The notes beneath the pieces are model-generated. The model did not search any database. It had not been told where the DNA came from and saw only the letters and a program-made list of their open reading frames with translations. DNA of 28,789 nt from IMG/VR virus record IMGVR_UViG_3300036761_000812, positions 1 to 28,789 of that record; one strand, 5' to 3'. Below are positions 6,514 through 14,203 of the stretch, piece by piece. The position numbers and the translations under genes are program-made. Source of the stretch: a virus. Position 1 is the stretch's first letter, and the number at the start of each line of letters is the position of its first letter.

Positions 6514-8724
6514 ATGGCTAAAGAAACCCCAGAACAAAATGTGAATTTTCAAGTTACAGGAGCTGAAAAGTTAGTAGGGGTTACTGCTGCTCTACAAGAT
6601 TTCTCCAGCGTGCTTCAACAATTATTATCCAATCCTTTAGGGGGCGGCTATGTAGCTAGAAGAGCTCATGATATGCTGATGGATAATTTTGTAAAACCTA
6701 TGAAGGAGTTTAAAAACCTAACTAAAGAACAACAATTTGAATTAGATAAATTAGTAGCAAGATCTAGAAATTTAACTACTATAGCTGGTGTTATTACCAG
6801 TTTAGTCTTAGGAATGACCGAATTAGTAAGATCTACTAGAGTAGCTTCCGCTGAGTTGGGACGATTTTTTAGTTTAGATAATTTACCAGGTGGCGCAAAG
6901 ACTTTATACAGAGGACAATTAAATTTACAAAAAGAGACTTTATTAAAATCTTTAGAATATAATGAAGCTTTTGCTAAAGACTATGAAGATATATATAAGG
7001 AATTAGCTCGTAAAATAAAGGCGGATATGCCTAATGCTGATGATCTTAAAATAAAAGATCTTATTGAACAATTAGCTATCCTGCAAAAAGGCACCGGTGT
7101 TTCTATACAACCGTTTGTACAGTTAAGAGATTCTTTAGAATCTTTTGGTATTGAAATAGAGGATGTTACGTATTTATATAAGTTACTGATATCTGAAACG
7201 GTTGCAAAGGGGGGTAAATTTCAAGAATTTAGTCCTCAAGAAATTATTGAGTTGTTTATAGGAGCTGTACTAAATAGAAGAGGAGGAACATTACCGCAAG
7301 AAACTATACGCCAAACTCTTACTTTAGCTGAAACTTATGGTCCTATTGCAGGACCTCGTCAAATAGAACAACTTCAAACTATAATCCCCGGCTTTCAAAA
7401 CGAATTAGAAAACAATATGAAAGCTCAGACGCTTTTTGGTATTACCCCCTCTATGATGAGGGGTACTGAAGGAGCTGTTAATATAGTGAATTCTCTGATT
7501 AAGTTTATGCATAAGCAAACAGGAGGGAAACCGCAAGCTAATATAATGGATATGTTTAGGAAAAGCGCTTACGGAGTAGTTGTACCCGAGTCAGTTGGTT
7601 TAGATAAAGATATGTTACAGTTACTAAATAGTTTAAAAGAAGTAAAAGATGCAAGTACTAGCGTTGCTGATAGCTTTGATAAGTGGGGTGTGAAGAAAAA
7701 TCTATTAGATGATACCGATAAGATGAAGCAGACTATTGGAACTATGGAAAAATCCTTATGGATGTCTTCTAATATATTTGAATTAATAGGTAATCTTGGT
7801 AAGTATGGGGTGGCCCAATTTCAAACAGGACTTAGTAATTTAACGGGTGGTGTAGGGGGGCAGGGGGGCGTGCAAATACCCGAGTGGGCGATACAAGGGG
7901 GTATTTTAGCAGGTAGTTCTTTATTTATGGGGCGCAGGCTAACGGGGGGTTTGCGAAAAGGAATGCAAACACTCGCTGAAAAGATAGGTCAACAGATTAA
8001 TCCCTCAGAAGTTAACGCTGGACTTAAGCACGTTCCTTGGGGGCAAGTTATAGCTGAAAAGACTCCCGTCGCTGGGGAAATAGAGACCGCCTTAACTACT
8101 AGTACTAGAGTAGCACGTCTTGGAACTTGGGCGGGTAGAGTATTTTGGCCAACTTTACTAGGTACTATGATATATGTAATAGGAAATGAATTACTTAGCA
8201 AATCCCCCGAGGAAATTGCAAGGTTATCCCGTGCAACGCGGAAATTCGGGCCTAAATTTACATTTCCTCCTCCTGAAAAAGGACCCACTCCTTTGGATGC
8301 TTTACAAACAAATACTTTACAGGGATTAACAGGAGCTGATTTAATATTACCAGGAGAACTATATGGAGATCCTAAAGCTATAGAGCAAGGTAAAAAATTA
8401 CGCGAATTAAGACGTTTTAAGCAAAGACTCGGAGCTACAGAAACTTCTGTATTTTCTCCCGAAACTATAGCCCCTTCTTGGTTTTCTAATTCTCAAAAAA
8501 GAGAGCAATGGGATACTACTGATGATTTGTTAAATCTAGTAAAAGGAAGTAAAGTTACTAAGGGGGAGGAGATTAAGAAAGAAGGAGAAGGCAAAGATTT
8601 TGGTACTCTTAATGTAATATTTTCTAACGACAAAGGCGATATACTCGCGCAAACTACTGTAGATAACCAAATGAAACAAACTGCTATTAGAATAGCTATA
8701 TCATCAGAAATAGGAATAGGGTAA
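6514..8724 (+). CDS. Tape measure protein (putative)
   Basis: 736 aa, the largest product of the tail block along with the hub, placed where the tape measure is expected (after chaperones, before baseplate genes). The sequence is largely helical with long Glu/Lys/Gln stretches. Hydrophobic segments occur at about 88-104 (TTIAGVITSLVLGMTEL), a Gly-rich stretch near 447-470 and about 545-560 (FWPTLLGTMIYVIGN), a common tape-measure feature linked to membrane passage of DNA. No lytic domain was seen. The ATG lies one base after the preceding stop, with no good Shine-Dalgarno, implying coupled translation. At about 2.2 kb it would predict a comparatively short tail. Confidence 0.65.
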   Translation: MAKETPEQNVNFQVTGAEKLVGVTAALQDFSSVLQQLLSNPLGGGYVARRAHDMLMDNFVKPMKEFKNLTKEQQFELDKLVARSRNLTTIAGVITSLVLGMTELVRSTRVASAELGRFFSLDNLPGGAKTLYRGQLNLQKETLLKSLEYNEAFAKDYEDIYKELARKIKADMPNADDLKIKDLIEQLAILQKGTGVSIQPFVQLRDSLESFGIEIEDVTYLYKLLISETVAKGGKFQEFSPQEIIELFIGAVLNRRGGTLPQETIRQTLTLAETYGPIAGPRQIEQLQTIIPGFQNELENNMKAQTLFGITPSMMRGTEGAVNIVNSLIKFMHKQTGGKPQANIMDMFRKSAYGVVVPESVGLDKDMLQLLNSLKEVKDASTSVADSFDKWGVKKNLLDDTDKMKQTIGTMEKSLWMSSNIFELIGNLGKYGVAQFQTGLSNLTGGVGGQGGVQIPEWAIQGGILAGSSLFMGRRLTGGLRKGMQTLAEKIGQQINPSEVNAGLKHVPWGQVIAEKTPVAGEIETALTTSTRVARLGTWAGRVFWPTLLGTMIYVIGNELLSKSPEEIARLSRATRKFGPKFTFPPPEKGPTPLDALQTNTLQGLTGADLILPGELYGDPKAIEQGKKLRELRRFKQRLGATETSVFSPETIAPSWFSNSQKREQWDTTDDLLNLVKGSKVTKGEEIKKEGEGKDFGTLNVIFSNDKGDILAQTTVDNQMKQTAIRIAISSEIGIG

Positions 8725-8725
8725 T

Positions 8726-9541
8726 ATGTCAAGAATTCCTTTTAGAATATATACATTTAGAAATCCTGGTTTAGTACTGCCCGAAGGAAGCACTGGTCAA
8801 GAGGTCGGAGCTTGGAGATATATACAAGGTAAAACAGAAGAAGATATTCAACCTATAATAGGAACTATTCTCGAGAATGCCGTAGGCCAAATACCTTTAG
8901 CTACAACTAACTTTTTGGCTACTGTAAGCGAGGAATCTTTAATAAATCCTTTAATTGTTTATACTAACGATCCTGGTTATCCTGCTGCTTTAACAATAAA
9001 TGTTGAAAATACGATATTCTTTATCCCACGTGCTAGATTAGATGATACTGTGGCTTTACAAGCGCCCCCCGTATTTGAATTTTACGTTAATCCTCAAAGA
9101 ATAAGTTTTAATCATCAAAAAATAATAAGTGAAGTAAGAACCCGAGGGGGTTGGGATGTACAACATTGGGGAGAAAAATTAACAGAAATTACAGTGGAGG
9201 GAATTACGGGTGGCTTACATCGTGATGGAACTAGATCTCTTAAACCTGGGGGTTACGGCCAAAGTTTAAAACCCACAGAGGATATTAGGGATTCTTCCGC
9301 TTGGCAACGTTTAAGAACCTTACGTCTTATATATGATACAGATCATAGTATATTAGCTACTAATAAAAGAAATTATAAATTAGGTTTTAGTATATATGAA
9401 GATTTTTATACTGGATATTTCCAAAGTTTTAATGGTCCTGAAATTTCATCTGATAAACCTTATTTAATAACTTTTTCTTTTACCTTTAAAGTAGAAGAAA
9501 AAGGAAGTCTCGATACAATTATAAACCCAAGTGAGGGATAA
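8726..9541 (+). CDS. Baseplate/tail protein upstream of hub, 271 aa
   Basis: The central motif FYVNPQRISFNHQKIISEV, followed by RTRGGWDVQHWGEKLTEI and then a GxTGG turn, is one I associate with phage tail or baseplate proteins encoded next to the hub in many myoviruses. The C-terminus (YKLGFSIYEDFYTGYFQSF, then FSFTFKVEEKG) is beta-rich. The start follows the tape measure stop by one base, with AGGAATAGGG as ribosome binding region. No catalytic residues were identified. It may be a tube initiator or baseplate wedge component; the exact role is not determined. Confidence 0.6.
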   Translation: MSRIPFRIYTFRNPGLVLPEGSTGQEVGAWRYIQGKTEEDIQPIIGTILENAVGQIPLATTNFLATVSEESLINPLIVYTNDPGYPAALTINVENTIFFIPRARLDDTVALQAPPVFEFYVNPQRISFNHQKIISEVRTRGGWDVQHWGEKLTEITVEGITGGLHRDGTRSLKPGGYGQSLKPTEDIRDSSAWQRLRTLRLIYDTDHSILATNKRNYKLGFSIYEDFYTGYFQSFNGPEISSDKPYLITFSFTFKVEEKGSLDTIINPSEG

Positions 9542-9542
9542 A

Positions 9543-10145
9543 ATGGACTGGAGAAATACATTAAGTTTTCTTAAACAAACTGATCAAGAAGTTCCTCTTA
9601 CTTTAGATTATATAAGAGATGGCAATATTAAACCCGGCGACTTCGTAACTTCTAAAGGTACTTCTATTCGTCCAGAGGATAATAAAGTTATTTTTAAACC
9701 TTTTGCTTTGTATAAAGTACTTGAAATTTATCCGCAAGAAGGCCCTGGCGTTCAAGGACTTATACTAAATTCTGAATTAGGTAAATGGTACATACATTTT
9801 GGTAAAGATGGGGGGGCTAACTATTTCTATCATGCTACTTTAACTCCAGAAGAGGAATTAGGTCAATTAGAAGGCCTTCCTTTTCGAATTATGGAGATGC
9901 TACATACTTATAAAAGTATAACTAGAAATACTTTAATTTCGGAGATATTACAAGAAAATTATAGTGAAGATAAAAAGAAAATGGATTCGTTAAAGAATGA
10001 CGTTTTTAGAGCTATCAAATTACTATTAGACGCTGGTAAAATTCAAAGAGCTAAAAGACCAGGTTTTTACGAACTTAGTTTAGATGGTCAAAAGGAAATG
10101 CAAGAGCACTATAAAGGTCCTTTAGATAATAACACTCCGGAGTAA
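9543..10145 (+). CDS. Unknown tail-region protein with C-terminal winged-helix-like segment
   Basis: 200 aa from ATG 9543, chosen over the in-frame GTG at 9531 because GAGGG (9533-9537) sits at the right distance from this ATG. The first half is beta-rich (FVTSKGTS, FALYKVLEIYP, GLILNSELGKWYIHF). The second half reads like a helix-turn-helix with wing: FRIMEMLHTYKSITRNTLIS, then VFRAIKLLLDAGKIQRAKRPGFYEL, a pattern common in winged-helix DNA-binding domains. That is odd for a gene between two baseplate genes. It could be a structural adaptor or a regulator; I do not assign a function. Confidence 0.6.
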   Translation: MDWRNTLSFLKQTDQEVPLTLDYIRDGNIKPGDFVTSKGTSIRPEDNKVIFKPFALYKVLEIYPQEGPGVQGLILNSELGKWYIHFGKDGGANYFYHATLTPEEELGQLEGLPFRIMEMLHTYKSITRNTLISEILQENYSEDKKKMDSLKNDVFRAIKLLLDAGKIQRAKRPGFYELSLDGQKEMQEHYKGPLDNNTPE

Positions 10146-10149
10146 TTCT

Positions 10150-12363
10150 TTGGCTGATATTAACGCTGATATAGGCGGAACTACTAATAATGTTGTAAGA
10201 CATGTAAGTCCCAACGCCGCTGTCTTTTTTGTTAAGGGATTCGGGCAGGAAATTATAGCACAAGAGGTAATAATTGCTGATAATATTAAAGATGAAAAAA
10301 CTATTGCTTCTATTGATGTTACTCTTACCGTTAGAAACAGTCCTGGTACCTTTACTTTACAGTTAAGAGATCCTGATAACATATTTATTTTGGAAGATAA
10401 TCCTAATACTGAGATAGCAGCCTTAAAGAAAAATAGTCAGGCGAAGATTTATACTAGAGTAATGGGGGAGGAGAAGAAGGTAGTTGAAGATAAGAAATCA
10501 GGTCATACTTCCGGTTCTGTAACTTCTATTAATAAAGAATATCAATCTTATCCCGGAGAGTATTACTCTTGGCAGGATTATAACGACTGGTCTAAAGGAT
10601 ATCATATTGTTTTAGAAGATACTAAGACTAAACAAAGATATCCTACTCAATTTATTACAACTGAAGGTACTGTAAAAGAGAGATGGGCTTTTGATGAATT
10701 AGGTAATATTATATATGTATCTCTCCAAAGTTCAAAATACACAGACGTGCCTACCGAAGAGGCGTTATTAGCCGAGTTTGGAAGTTCTAGTACTACTAAA
10801 GAAAAAAAGTTTAGGATATCTAATGTTGACGGCAGCTTGAATGTGACAGAAAACCCTCTTATAGCTCACCGTTATTATAATAAGGAACTCGTCGATGGAC
10901 CCTACAGAGATTACAATGAGCAAGGCCCCCCCGGCCTGTTTCCGAAAGGTAAATGCCGGGTATCTCCTATGGATAGAGTTATAATTTTTATGACTCCGCG
11001 ATTTGATAAAGATGGACACTTTAATCAAGGTGATAATGCTACTTATATGACTCCTGTTTTTACTGGGGTTGTTAACTCTGCTCAGCAAGGTTATAGCGAT
11101 GGTCAGCATACTATTACAGTACAGGGAGAAGATGTTACAAAATATTTAAAACTATCTATAATTAACGTAAACCCCGCTTTAAATACGGGCAGAGAAATAG
11201 CGGGTCAATATAAGGACGAACCTATTACGATTTGGGCCCATATATTTTTAGGATTAACTATCCCCGAAATTATTAGAGTTATTTGTTTAGGTACTGAAAG
11301 TTTATCAGGCGGGCGAAGAGGTACTCTTAATCAAAAAATAGATGGAGTAGGTTTTTATAAGTTAGCCGCTGATAAAGGCGATCTAAAATTCTATGAGTAT
11401 AATCCCAGTACTGATATGCCGACTCTTGAAGATAAAATGTCTGGAGTGCAGGTAACTAAAGCTAGTTTTAAGGAGACTTTGGGAAGTTTATTTAGCAATA
11501 TTGCTGTACATATATATGATCCTTACCGACAAGGTGGTGCTATTGATTTAGAAGGTTGGCGACCCTATGCATTATCTTTAGGTAATAATTGGAGTTTTTA
11601 CCAAGCTGATTTTAAGACTAGAAGAGATATAGCTTATAAAGCCGCAGAAGATAGTTTTTTTAATTTTTATGCTGATAGAAAAGGACATATTTGGTTTCAT
11701 CCATATCGTTACGATATTTCTTGGATACTGGGGGCCAAAAATCCTAAAGTATATATTATAGATAATCCCAGTATTATAAGTTACGGGTTTATAGAAGATG
11801 ATAGCGAACTATTTACTGAAGTTCAGGTTTCTACAGAACCCTCTTTTGGCATGGGGGAATTAAATAATATTGGCTTTTATACTGGTGCTATTAGAGATGA
11901 TAATGCTATGTTAAAATATGGGCAAAGAATCTTTGTTGGAGTAAATCCCGTAATAAATGTTAATGTTTCAAAAAGTCCTTATGTTAAAGAAACAGAACCT
12001 TCCATTAATAGAGGGATGATATCCGCATCTATTAATATTTTTGCAAAATCTTTATTGAAAAGACTTTTAGCAGGAAAATATCAAGGACAAGTTACTATAG
12101 TTGGAAGACCAGAGATAGATCCTGGAAGACCCGTTTATATACCTATACGTAATATGATTTATTATGTAGAGACTGTAGAACATTCTTTTACTTTTGGAAA
12201 TACTTTTACAACTACTTTACACTTAAGTTACGGAAGGAAGCCTTGGGAGTTTCTACCAGAGTTATTAACTTTTTCTGAGAATGACGAAATTTATCTAACG
12301 GACGCTACTGTTTTTGATAGAAGGAAAGGTACGGAGTTACAAGGTGACGATACGAACAAATGA
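10150..12363 (+). CDS. Baseplate hub protein (gp27/XkdQ-like)
   Basis: 737 aa from a TTG start with CCGGAG (10137-10142) seven bases upstream. The early part has FTLQLRDPDN, a hub-like strand near residue 70. The middle contains FTGVVNSAQQGYSDGQHTIT, then VQGEDVTKYL, the T4 gp27/XkdQ-type barrel signature of a tail hub. The end has IDPGRPVYIPIRNMIYYVET, then VEHSFTFGNTFTTTLHLSYGR, the classic hub ending. Hub proteins link tube to spike and are the first assembled part of the baseplate. An insertion of about 150 residues (roughly 110-250, Lys/Glu/Tyr-rich) separates the first strands from the barrel and may be a host- or lineage-specific domain. The amidase gene overlaps its end by 20 bases. 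Confidence 0.75.
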   Translation: MADINADIGGTTNNVVRHVSPNAAVFFVKGFGQEIIAQEVIIADNIKDEKTIASIDVTLTVRNSPGTFTLQLRDPDNIFILEDNPNTEIAALKKNSQAKIYTRVMGEEKKVVEDKKSGHTSGSVTSINKEYQSYPGEYYSWQDYNDWSKGYHIVLEDTKTKQRYPTQFITTEGTVKERWAFDELGNIIYVSLQSSKYTDVPTEEALLAEFGSSSTTKEKKFRISNVDGSLNVTENPLIAHRYYNKELVDGPYRDYNEQGPPGLFPKGKCRVSPMDRVIIFMTPRFDKDGHFNQGDNATYMTPVFTGVVNSAQQGYSDGQHTITVQGEDVTKYLKLSIINVNPALNTGREIAGQYKDEPITIWAHIFLGLTIPEIIRVICLGTESLSGGRRGTLNQKIDGVGFYKLAADKGDLKFYEYNPSTDMPTLEDKMSGVQVTKASFKETLGSLFSNIAVHIYDPYRQGGAIDLEGWRPYALSLGNNWSFYQADFKTRRDIAYKAAEDSFFNFYADRKGHIWFHPYRYDISWILGAKNPKVYIIDNPSIISYGFIEDDSELFTEVQVSTEPSFGMGELNNIGFYTGAIRDDNAMLKYGQRIFVGVNPVINVNVSKSPYVKETEPSINRGMISASINIFAKSLLKRLLAGKYQGQVTIVGRPEIDPGRPVYIPIRNMIYYVETVEHSFTFGNTFTTTLHLSYGRKPWEFLPELLTFSENDEIYLTDATVFDRRKGTELQGDDTNK

Positions 12364-12856
12364 CGATATAAAAAGCATAGTAATTCATCATACGCAAGAT
12401 GTTACTAGAACTAAGGGAGAGAGACTGAATGTTGATTATGCGGCTACTCCTAACTACTTTGGGGTACCTTACGATATTATTATTAACAAAGATGGCACCG
12501 TAGATTTAGCCCCCCGTTGGATTTTAGCTGTTGATAAAGGGCAGTATATGAAGGATGTAAGTCTTCATAAAATTTTTAAGTATAAACAGCATTATGTTTC
12601 TGCCATCGGCGAAACCGATGATATAAGAAAAGAAGCCATTCATATCGGGGTTACTGGTGATTTTGATTCTCAAAAGGTTACAAAGGCTCAATTATATAAG
12701 TTAGTAGAAGTCTTAAAAACTATAATTTCGACCCTTAATATCAATCCTAAAACACACTTATTTTACCATAGTAATTTAACTTCTACTTCTTGTCCTGGTT
12801 TCTATTTTCCACAACTTCCGTACCTAATAAACCTAGTAAAAGACTCTTTTTCTTAA
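12344..12856 (+). CDS. N-acetylmuramoyl-L-alanine amidase (Amidase_2/PGRP fold)
   Basis: 170 aa from GTG 12344, which has GGAG (12333-12336) seven bases upstream. An earlier in-frame TTG at 12314 lacks such a site. Zinc ligands expected for T7-lysozyme-like amidases are present: H15 in IVIHHT, H142 in LFYHSN, and C150 in TSCPG. YDIIINKDGTV (43-53) and HIGVTGDFD (100-108) are family strands. It cleaves the amide bond between muramic acid and the stem peptide. No cell-wall-binding domain, signal peptide or membrane segment was seen. Because it overlaps the hub gene, it could act as a virion-borne lysin at infection, as an endolysin at exit, or as both. Confidence 0.85.
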   Translation: MTIRTNDDIKSIVIHHTQDVTRTKGERLNVDYAATPNYFGVPYDIIINKDGTVDLAPRWILAVDKGQYMKDVSLHKIFKYKQHYVSAIGETDDIRKEAIHIGVTGDFDSQKVTKAQLYKLVEVLKTIISTLNINPKTHLFYHSNLTSTSCPGFYFPQLPYLINLVKDSFS

Positions 12857-12858
12857 GA

Positions 12859-12896
12859 TTCTTTGTTTTTAACCAAATTTCAAAGAAAATATTTTT
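12859..12896 (+). terminator. Weak hairpin after the amidase gene
   Basis: TTCTTTG (12859-12865) pairs with CAAAGAA (12881-12887) over a 15-base loop, followed by AATATTTTTG. The stem is short and the T-run broken, so termination would be partial at best. The rest of the 124-base gap to the DUF932 gene is AT-rich; I found no well-spaced -35/-10 pair in it. Confidence 0.3.
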
Positions 12897-12980
12897 GTTA
12901 TCGAGTAACTAATCTACGGATAACTGTGTATATTAATAGTGTAAGTAATTATTTTTTATAAAATAAATGGAGATGCTAAG

Positions 12981-13817
12981 ATGGAACCTAATACTTTAAT
13001 TCCTCGGAGACAGAGGCAGATTAACCTACAATCCTTATTTTTTCCAGTTGTAAAAGAACCTTTGCAGTTCGTTTCTAAAGAAGCTAGAGCAAACATAGAG
13101 GGGGATTGCGGAATTGCTGTTGTAAGAGGTGACACAGGTCATATAATTCAGACCGCCTCAACAGATTACAATCTCGTGCTTCACGAAGACATTATTAATA
13201 TGGTGGAAGCTGTATTTAAGGCTAACAAGGTTGAATTTCAAGTTCATGACGTTTTTACTGGGGGTATTCAAGGTAATAAGATGTTTGTGAATTATACATT
13301 ACCTGGATACAAAATGAAGATCAATGGGGAAGAGTATATACCTTTCGTACAATTTCAGAATTCCTATGATAAGTCAGCTCTTTTCAAAAACCTTTCAGGA
13401 CTTTATCGACTAGTTTGTTCAAACGGTTTGGTGAGGTTTCATTCCCGGAAGACTTTAATCAAAGCACGCCATTACGGTAACACCATTGATTTATCAAAGA
13501 TTGCGTTTAACTTAGATGAATGGTTAGTAGAGATGGATATAACTAAGTTTAAGTTAGAAGAATTAGTTAAGAAACCGATAACTAAAGAAGTATCTATCGA
13601 AGACTTGACCAAAAAGATTTTTCAGAAGAAGAAAGATGTTAAAGCTTTCATGGAATCTAATTTAGTTCCTGCTTATATTGAGGAGTTAGGTAATAACCAA
13701 TATGCTTTGATGAATGCATACACTGATTTTACAACGCATGTTCTTTCTTCAAGGATGAAGAATTTTGATAGAGTAGCTAAATCCTTCGCAGCCATCGAAA
13801 ATATATTCTTGAATTAG
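12981..13817 (+). CDS. DUF932 family protein
   Basis: 278 aa. It carries the hallmark of the phage/plasmid DUF932 family: FVQFQNSYDKSALFKN (122-137) followed by the segment GLYRLVCSNGLVRFHSRK (140-157), and the early TDYNLVLHEDI (61-71). The biochemical role of this family is not established; members occur widely in phages and plasmids near replication and recombination genes. GGAG (12969-12972) lies eight bases upstream. It opens the third gene block of the window. A second, more diverged relative may be encoded at 23211. Confidence 0.75.
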   Translation: MEPNTLIPRRQRQINLQSLFFPVVKEPLQFVSKEARANIEGDCGIAVVRGDTGHIIQTASTDYNLVLHEDIINMVEAVFKANKVEFQVHDVFTGGIQGNKMFVNYTLPGYKMKINGEEYIPFVQFQNSYDKSALFKNLSGLYRLVCSNGLVRFHSRKTLIKARHYGNTIDLSKIAFNLDEWLVEMDITKFKLEELVKKPITKEVSIEDLTKKIFQKKKDVKAFMESNLVPAYIEELGNNQYALMNAYTDFTTHVLSSRMKNFDRVAKSFAAIENIFLN

Positions 13818-13820
13818 GAT

Positions 13821-14042
13821 ATGATAGTAGGAATAAATACTCCTAAGGAACAATTCCAAAAATTTGCAAGAGGGTTCACTATTTTCGGTGAACCCCTTTT
13901 CTATTGCAGAAACTGTGTTACTGAGAAACATCTTCATAGAAAGCTTTTATTACAATCAGTAAATAAAACTAATCTACAAGACAAACAATGTTCTTCGTGT
14001 AAGCGTGTTTATAAAGGTAATGAATGGAAGGAAATTAAATGA
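13821..14042 (+). CDS. Small zinc-ribbon protein, 73 aa
   Basis: Two Cys pairs, CRNC (29-32) and CSSC (57-60), spaced about 25 residues apart, form a likely zinc ribbon. The stretch between is Lys/His-rich (EKHLHRKLLL). The ATG is three bases after the DUF932 stop; AGGA (13816-13819) is too close to act as a normal ribosome binding site, so re-initiation after DUF932 is likely. An 8-bp perfect inverted repeat lies inside the coding region (13872-13895). Probably a nucleic-acid- or protein-binding adaptor. Confidence 0.6.
   Translation: MIVGINTPKEQFQKFARGFTIFGEPLFYCRNCVTEKHLHRKLLLQSVNKTNLQDKQCSSCKRVYKGNEWKEIK
13872..13900 (+). other. Intragenic terminator-like hairpin
   Basis: GGGTTCAC (13872-13879) and GTGAACCC (13888-13895) form a perfect 8-bp stem with an 8-base loop. 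After one mismatch the lower stem can extend with A-T and G-T pairs into CTTTT (13896-13900). It lies within the zinc-ribbon gene, 55 bases after the DUF932 stop, so it may attenuate transcription or stabilise the upstream mRNA. Confidence 0.45.
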
Positions 14043-14203
14043 ATACTAAAGAAAAAGAAATACCTCAAGTTATTATTGAGGAACCTTGCACTAAAACTAA
14101 AAAACATATGCTTGTAACTAACGAAAATGGTATGTATTTTTGGTGTTATCGTTGCGCGAGAGAACTAAATAAAGACGGTACAGAAAAAATAAGAGGAAAT
14201 TAA
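14039..14203 (+). CDS. Small CxxC protein, 54 aa
   Basis: Open frame from ATG 14039 to TAA 14201-14203. It overlaps the stop of the previous gene (ATGA) and is preceded by GGAAGGA (14025-14031). It contains C17, H23 and a WCYRC pair (36 and 39), which could make a C-H-C-C zinc site. The next gene starts directly after its stop. Good ribosome binding site, four-base overlap and abutting neighbour make it a real gene. The function is unknown. Confidence 0.65.
   Translation: MNTKEKEIPQVIIEEPCTKTKKHMLVTNENGMYFWCYRCARELNKDGTEKIRGN

Noticed and set aside
10768-11109. 113-codon frame on the - strand inside the hub gene
   Set aside because: Shadow of a strong + strand gene, with no ribosome binding site or domain; same judgement for the other - strand frames.
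12314-12343. TTG start for the amidase at 12314
   Set aside because: No ribosome binding site. GTG 12344 has GGAG at seven bases and leaves a complete amidase domain.
12897-12980. Promoter or phage origin in the AT-rich gap before the DUF932 gene
   Set aside because: TATATT at 12929 has no spaced -35, and no iterated repeats were seen, so neither is called.
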